A stretch of 5,837 bases of DNA from assembly GCA_946405565.1 (NCBI GenBank), contig CAMJHU010000150.1:1-5837 (forward strand), in the 5' to 3' direction. The first letter of the stretch is position 1, and every line of letters begins with the position of its first letter. This document shows positions 4,823 to 5,837 of this stretch, in pieces. The notes under the pieces are model-generated. The model saw nothing but the letters and a program-made list of their open reading frames with translations, did no database searches and was not told the origin of the DNA. Source of the stretch: an uncultured Clostridia bacterium (lineage in GTDB: Bacteria > Bacillota > Clostridia > Oscillospirales > Acutalibacteraceae). Made by a program: the position numbers and the translations under genes.

Positions 4823-5036
4823 CGTCAGCCCTCCTGTTCCATGCTTCGGCGGCTTCTTCATCGGTTTCAAACCAATCAGTTACACCGCAGTCTATTTTAG
4901 CAACGATTATTCCGCACTGGTCGCATTTAACTCCGAATCCTACAGCCTCAAGATTACGGGGCGTGCGATCTATCACTTCGGTAATCTCAGCTTCACCGCC
5001 GCAAAATGGGCAGGGCTTCAATTCTGGTTTATCCAT
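4806..5036 (-). CDS. Lar-like restriction alleviation zinc protein
   Basis: This 76-aa protein starts at ATG 5036, preceded by AAGGTGA at about 5-7 nt; an in-frame GTG at 5045 is unlikely because it lies within that site. It shows the Lar family pattern: LKPCPFCGGEA at the start (C9, C12), a second knuckle VKCDQCG (C38, C41), and the closing helix EEAAEAWNRRA (about 60-70). The four cysteines would bind one zinc ion. The founding member, Lar of the E. coli Rac prophage, eases restriction by type I EcoKI-like enzymes by favouring modification; many phage homologues are annotated by similarity only, so activity here is inferred. The gene overlaps the DUF551 gene before it by 8 nt and the DUF551-like gene after it by 17 nt. 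Confidence 0.82.
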   Translation of the reverse strand: MDKPELKPCPFCGGEAEITEVIDRTPRNLEAVGFGVKCDQCGIIVAKIDCGVTDWFETDEEAAEAWNRRADDADNS

Positions 5037-5676
5037 TTGTCTCACCTTCTTTCTTGTAAGGCTCCGGCAGCGGCATCCATGCTGTTATGTCTCCGCACCA
5101 ATCATAGCAACTGTCCGTGTAATAGGAGTCACCATCATAAAGGCAGGTGTCTTTTTCAACGTAGCCTGTGTTGGTTGTAATCAATATTTCCTGCCCTTCT
5201 TTCGGCATAGGACTGTCAATGTAATAGACCCAATCTGCGGGGTAGTCGTTTTCCTGCCGTTCTTCCTCCGTGATCTGATGGTACTCAACGGGTATCCATT
5301 GGCGTTCGCTGTCATAAGTCTCTTCTATCACGCTCGGCAAGAGATGTGCATATTGCTTACCGAAATAACGCGCTATGCACTCTTCACAATTTGGAGCCAT
5401 GCAGCCTTCCATGTGCTTAAGTTTACAATCCTTAAGCAAATTGGTTAGAGCAGTAATCAGCGGACTGTCAGATCGGATTTTGTCTGCGTCGATCAGTCTA
5501 CCGTATGTGGGTACATTGACCGCAGGGCACCATGTAGGGCGCTGACCTGTGAATAATTTCACTGTTCTGACATCGTAATCGTAACCGCAATAATTGATGC
5601 CGTCTCCATCTTCGTTACAAGCTCCGCATTGGGAGCAATCCTTCGGCATTTTGATTCCTTTAATCAGTACACTCAT
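5029..5676 (-). CDS. Cysteine-rich phage protein with C-terminal DUF551 domain
   Basis: This 215-aa protein starts at ATG 5676, with AAGGAG (5690-5685) at 8 nt. It has three parts. Residues 10-52 hold a cysteine cluster (C14, C17, C20, C30, C50; MPKDCSQCGAC and TWCPAV), the common 'MPKnC..C' phage opening. YGRLIDADK (58-66) is a recurrent phage linker motif; it is followed by a helical stretch and a second cluster (C84, C92, C97, C100). Residues about 127-207 are DUF551: WIPVEY, an insertion ending in the acidic DSPMPKEGQEILITT, and AWMPLPEPY (199-207). The inserted ITEEERQENDYPADWVYYID is a known variant of the domain. The cysteines suggest metal binding. No biochemical role is known for this architecture. 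It overlaps the upstream gene by 17 nt. Confidence 0.8.
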   Translation of the reverse strand: MSVLIKGIKMPKDCSQCGACNEDGDGINYCGYDYDVRTVKLFTGQRPTWCPAVNVPTYGRLIDADKIRSDSPLITALTNLLKDCKLKHMEGCMAPNCEECIARYFGKQYAHLLPSVIEETYDSERQWIPVEYHQITEEERQENDYPADWVYYIDSPMPKEGQEILITTNTGYVEKDTCLYDGDSYYTDSCYDWCGDITAWMPLPEPYKKEGETNG

Positions 5677-5837
5677 CTGTCTCACTCCTTCCAATGATTT
5701 CTTTAGCCTCTTTCAGACATTCATTATAGGTCATATGCCAGCCGGAAATCTGCTGATCATAATAAGGACGCACACTCACTTCATTGGTGCGTTTCTCCAG
5801 TCGGTATATGAGATCGCCACGCCTGATCGACAAGTGT
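5660..5837 (-). CDS. C-terminal part of an unidentified protein (runs off the window)
   Basis: A frame open from the right edge ends at TAA (5662-5660), giving at least 58 residues. The readable part begins HLSIRRGDLIYRLEKRTNEV and has an aromatic patch (RPYYDQQISGWHMTY), then a lysine/glutamate helix (ECLKEAKEIIGR). It overlaps the next gene by 17 nt and contains that gene's Shine-Dalgarno sequence, exactly like the other overlaps in this operon, which supports it being real. The other two minus-strand frames give less support: one meets a stop early. GDLIYRLEK faintly recalls the 'LIDadaL...le' segment of phage cysteine-rich proteins, but the domain cannot be identified from this fragment. 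Confidence 0.6.
   Translation of the reverse strand, partial: HLSIRRGDLIYRLEKRTNEVSVRPYYDQQISGWHMTYNECLKEAKEIIGRSETDECTD

Noticed and set aside
4731..5448. Long plus-strand frames opposite the DUF551 and Lar-like genes
   Set aside because: The minus strand carries recognisable Lar and DUF551 motifs with Shine-Dalgarno sequences, and the plus frames show none.
5786..5795. GGTGCGTTTC also occurs at 626-635, suggesting a dispersed operator
   Set aside because: Only 10 bases match exactly, the copy lies within a coding frame, and the tandem repeats that define the operator candidate are absent there.

Overview
The window looks like an accessory or early region of a phage or prophage from a low-GC Gram-positive host, most likely a gut Clostridia lineage. 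The reasons are: at least thirteen small genes packed head to tail on one strand (minus, read leftward), many 1-35 nt overlaps, strong AGGAGG-type ribosome binding sites, and families typical of Firmicutes phages (Lar-type zinc protein, DUF551 proteins, MazG-like pyrophosphohydrolase, phage ASCH protein, phage radical SAM protein, a 'CGQALDW' zinc-ribbon protein). No structural, integrase, replication, tRNA or rRNA gene is visible. Host assignment is inference.

Layout in the direction of transcription (right to left). Block 1 (5837-3721): the tail of an unidentified protein, a cysteine-rich DUF551 protein, a Lar-like restriction-alleviation protein, a second DUF551-like protein, an unknown 90-aa protein and a zinc-ribbon protein, all overlapping. 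A 116-nt GC-rich intergenic segment (3605-3720) follows, with a candidate promoter, nested inverted repeats and a G-run cluster. Block 2 (3604-655): a single-pass membrane protein, an unknown 87-aa protein, a MazG-like enzyme, an ASCH/PUA-fold protein, a radical SAM enzyme and a helical 106-aa protein. A second intergenic gap (580-654) carries a candidate promoter whose -10 lies inside tandem 11-bp repeats. Block 3 (579-159) is a 73-aa helical protein and a ribbon-helix-helix DNA-binding protein. The left edge (1-158) is AT-rich with a strong terminator-like hairpin.

How the genes may work together: Lar counters host restriction, MazG cleans or depletes nucleotides, and ASCH plus radical SAM are candidate nucleobase or RNA-modification partners. 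The ribbon-helix-helix protein is a good candidate autorepressor of its own promoter. The most interesting parts are the MazG-ASCH-radical SAM-106-aa gene run and the repeat-containing promoter at 588-637. Functional links among these genes are inferred from adjacency only. Many starts were moved inward from the longest possible frame because a clear Shine-Dalgarno sequence sits just before the internal ATG.
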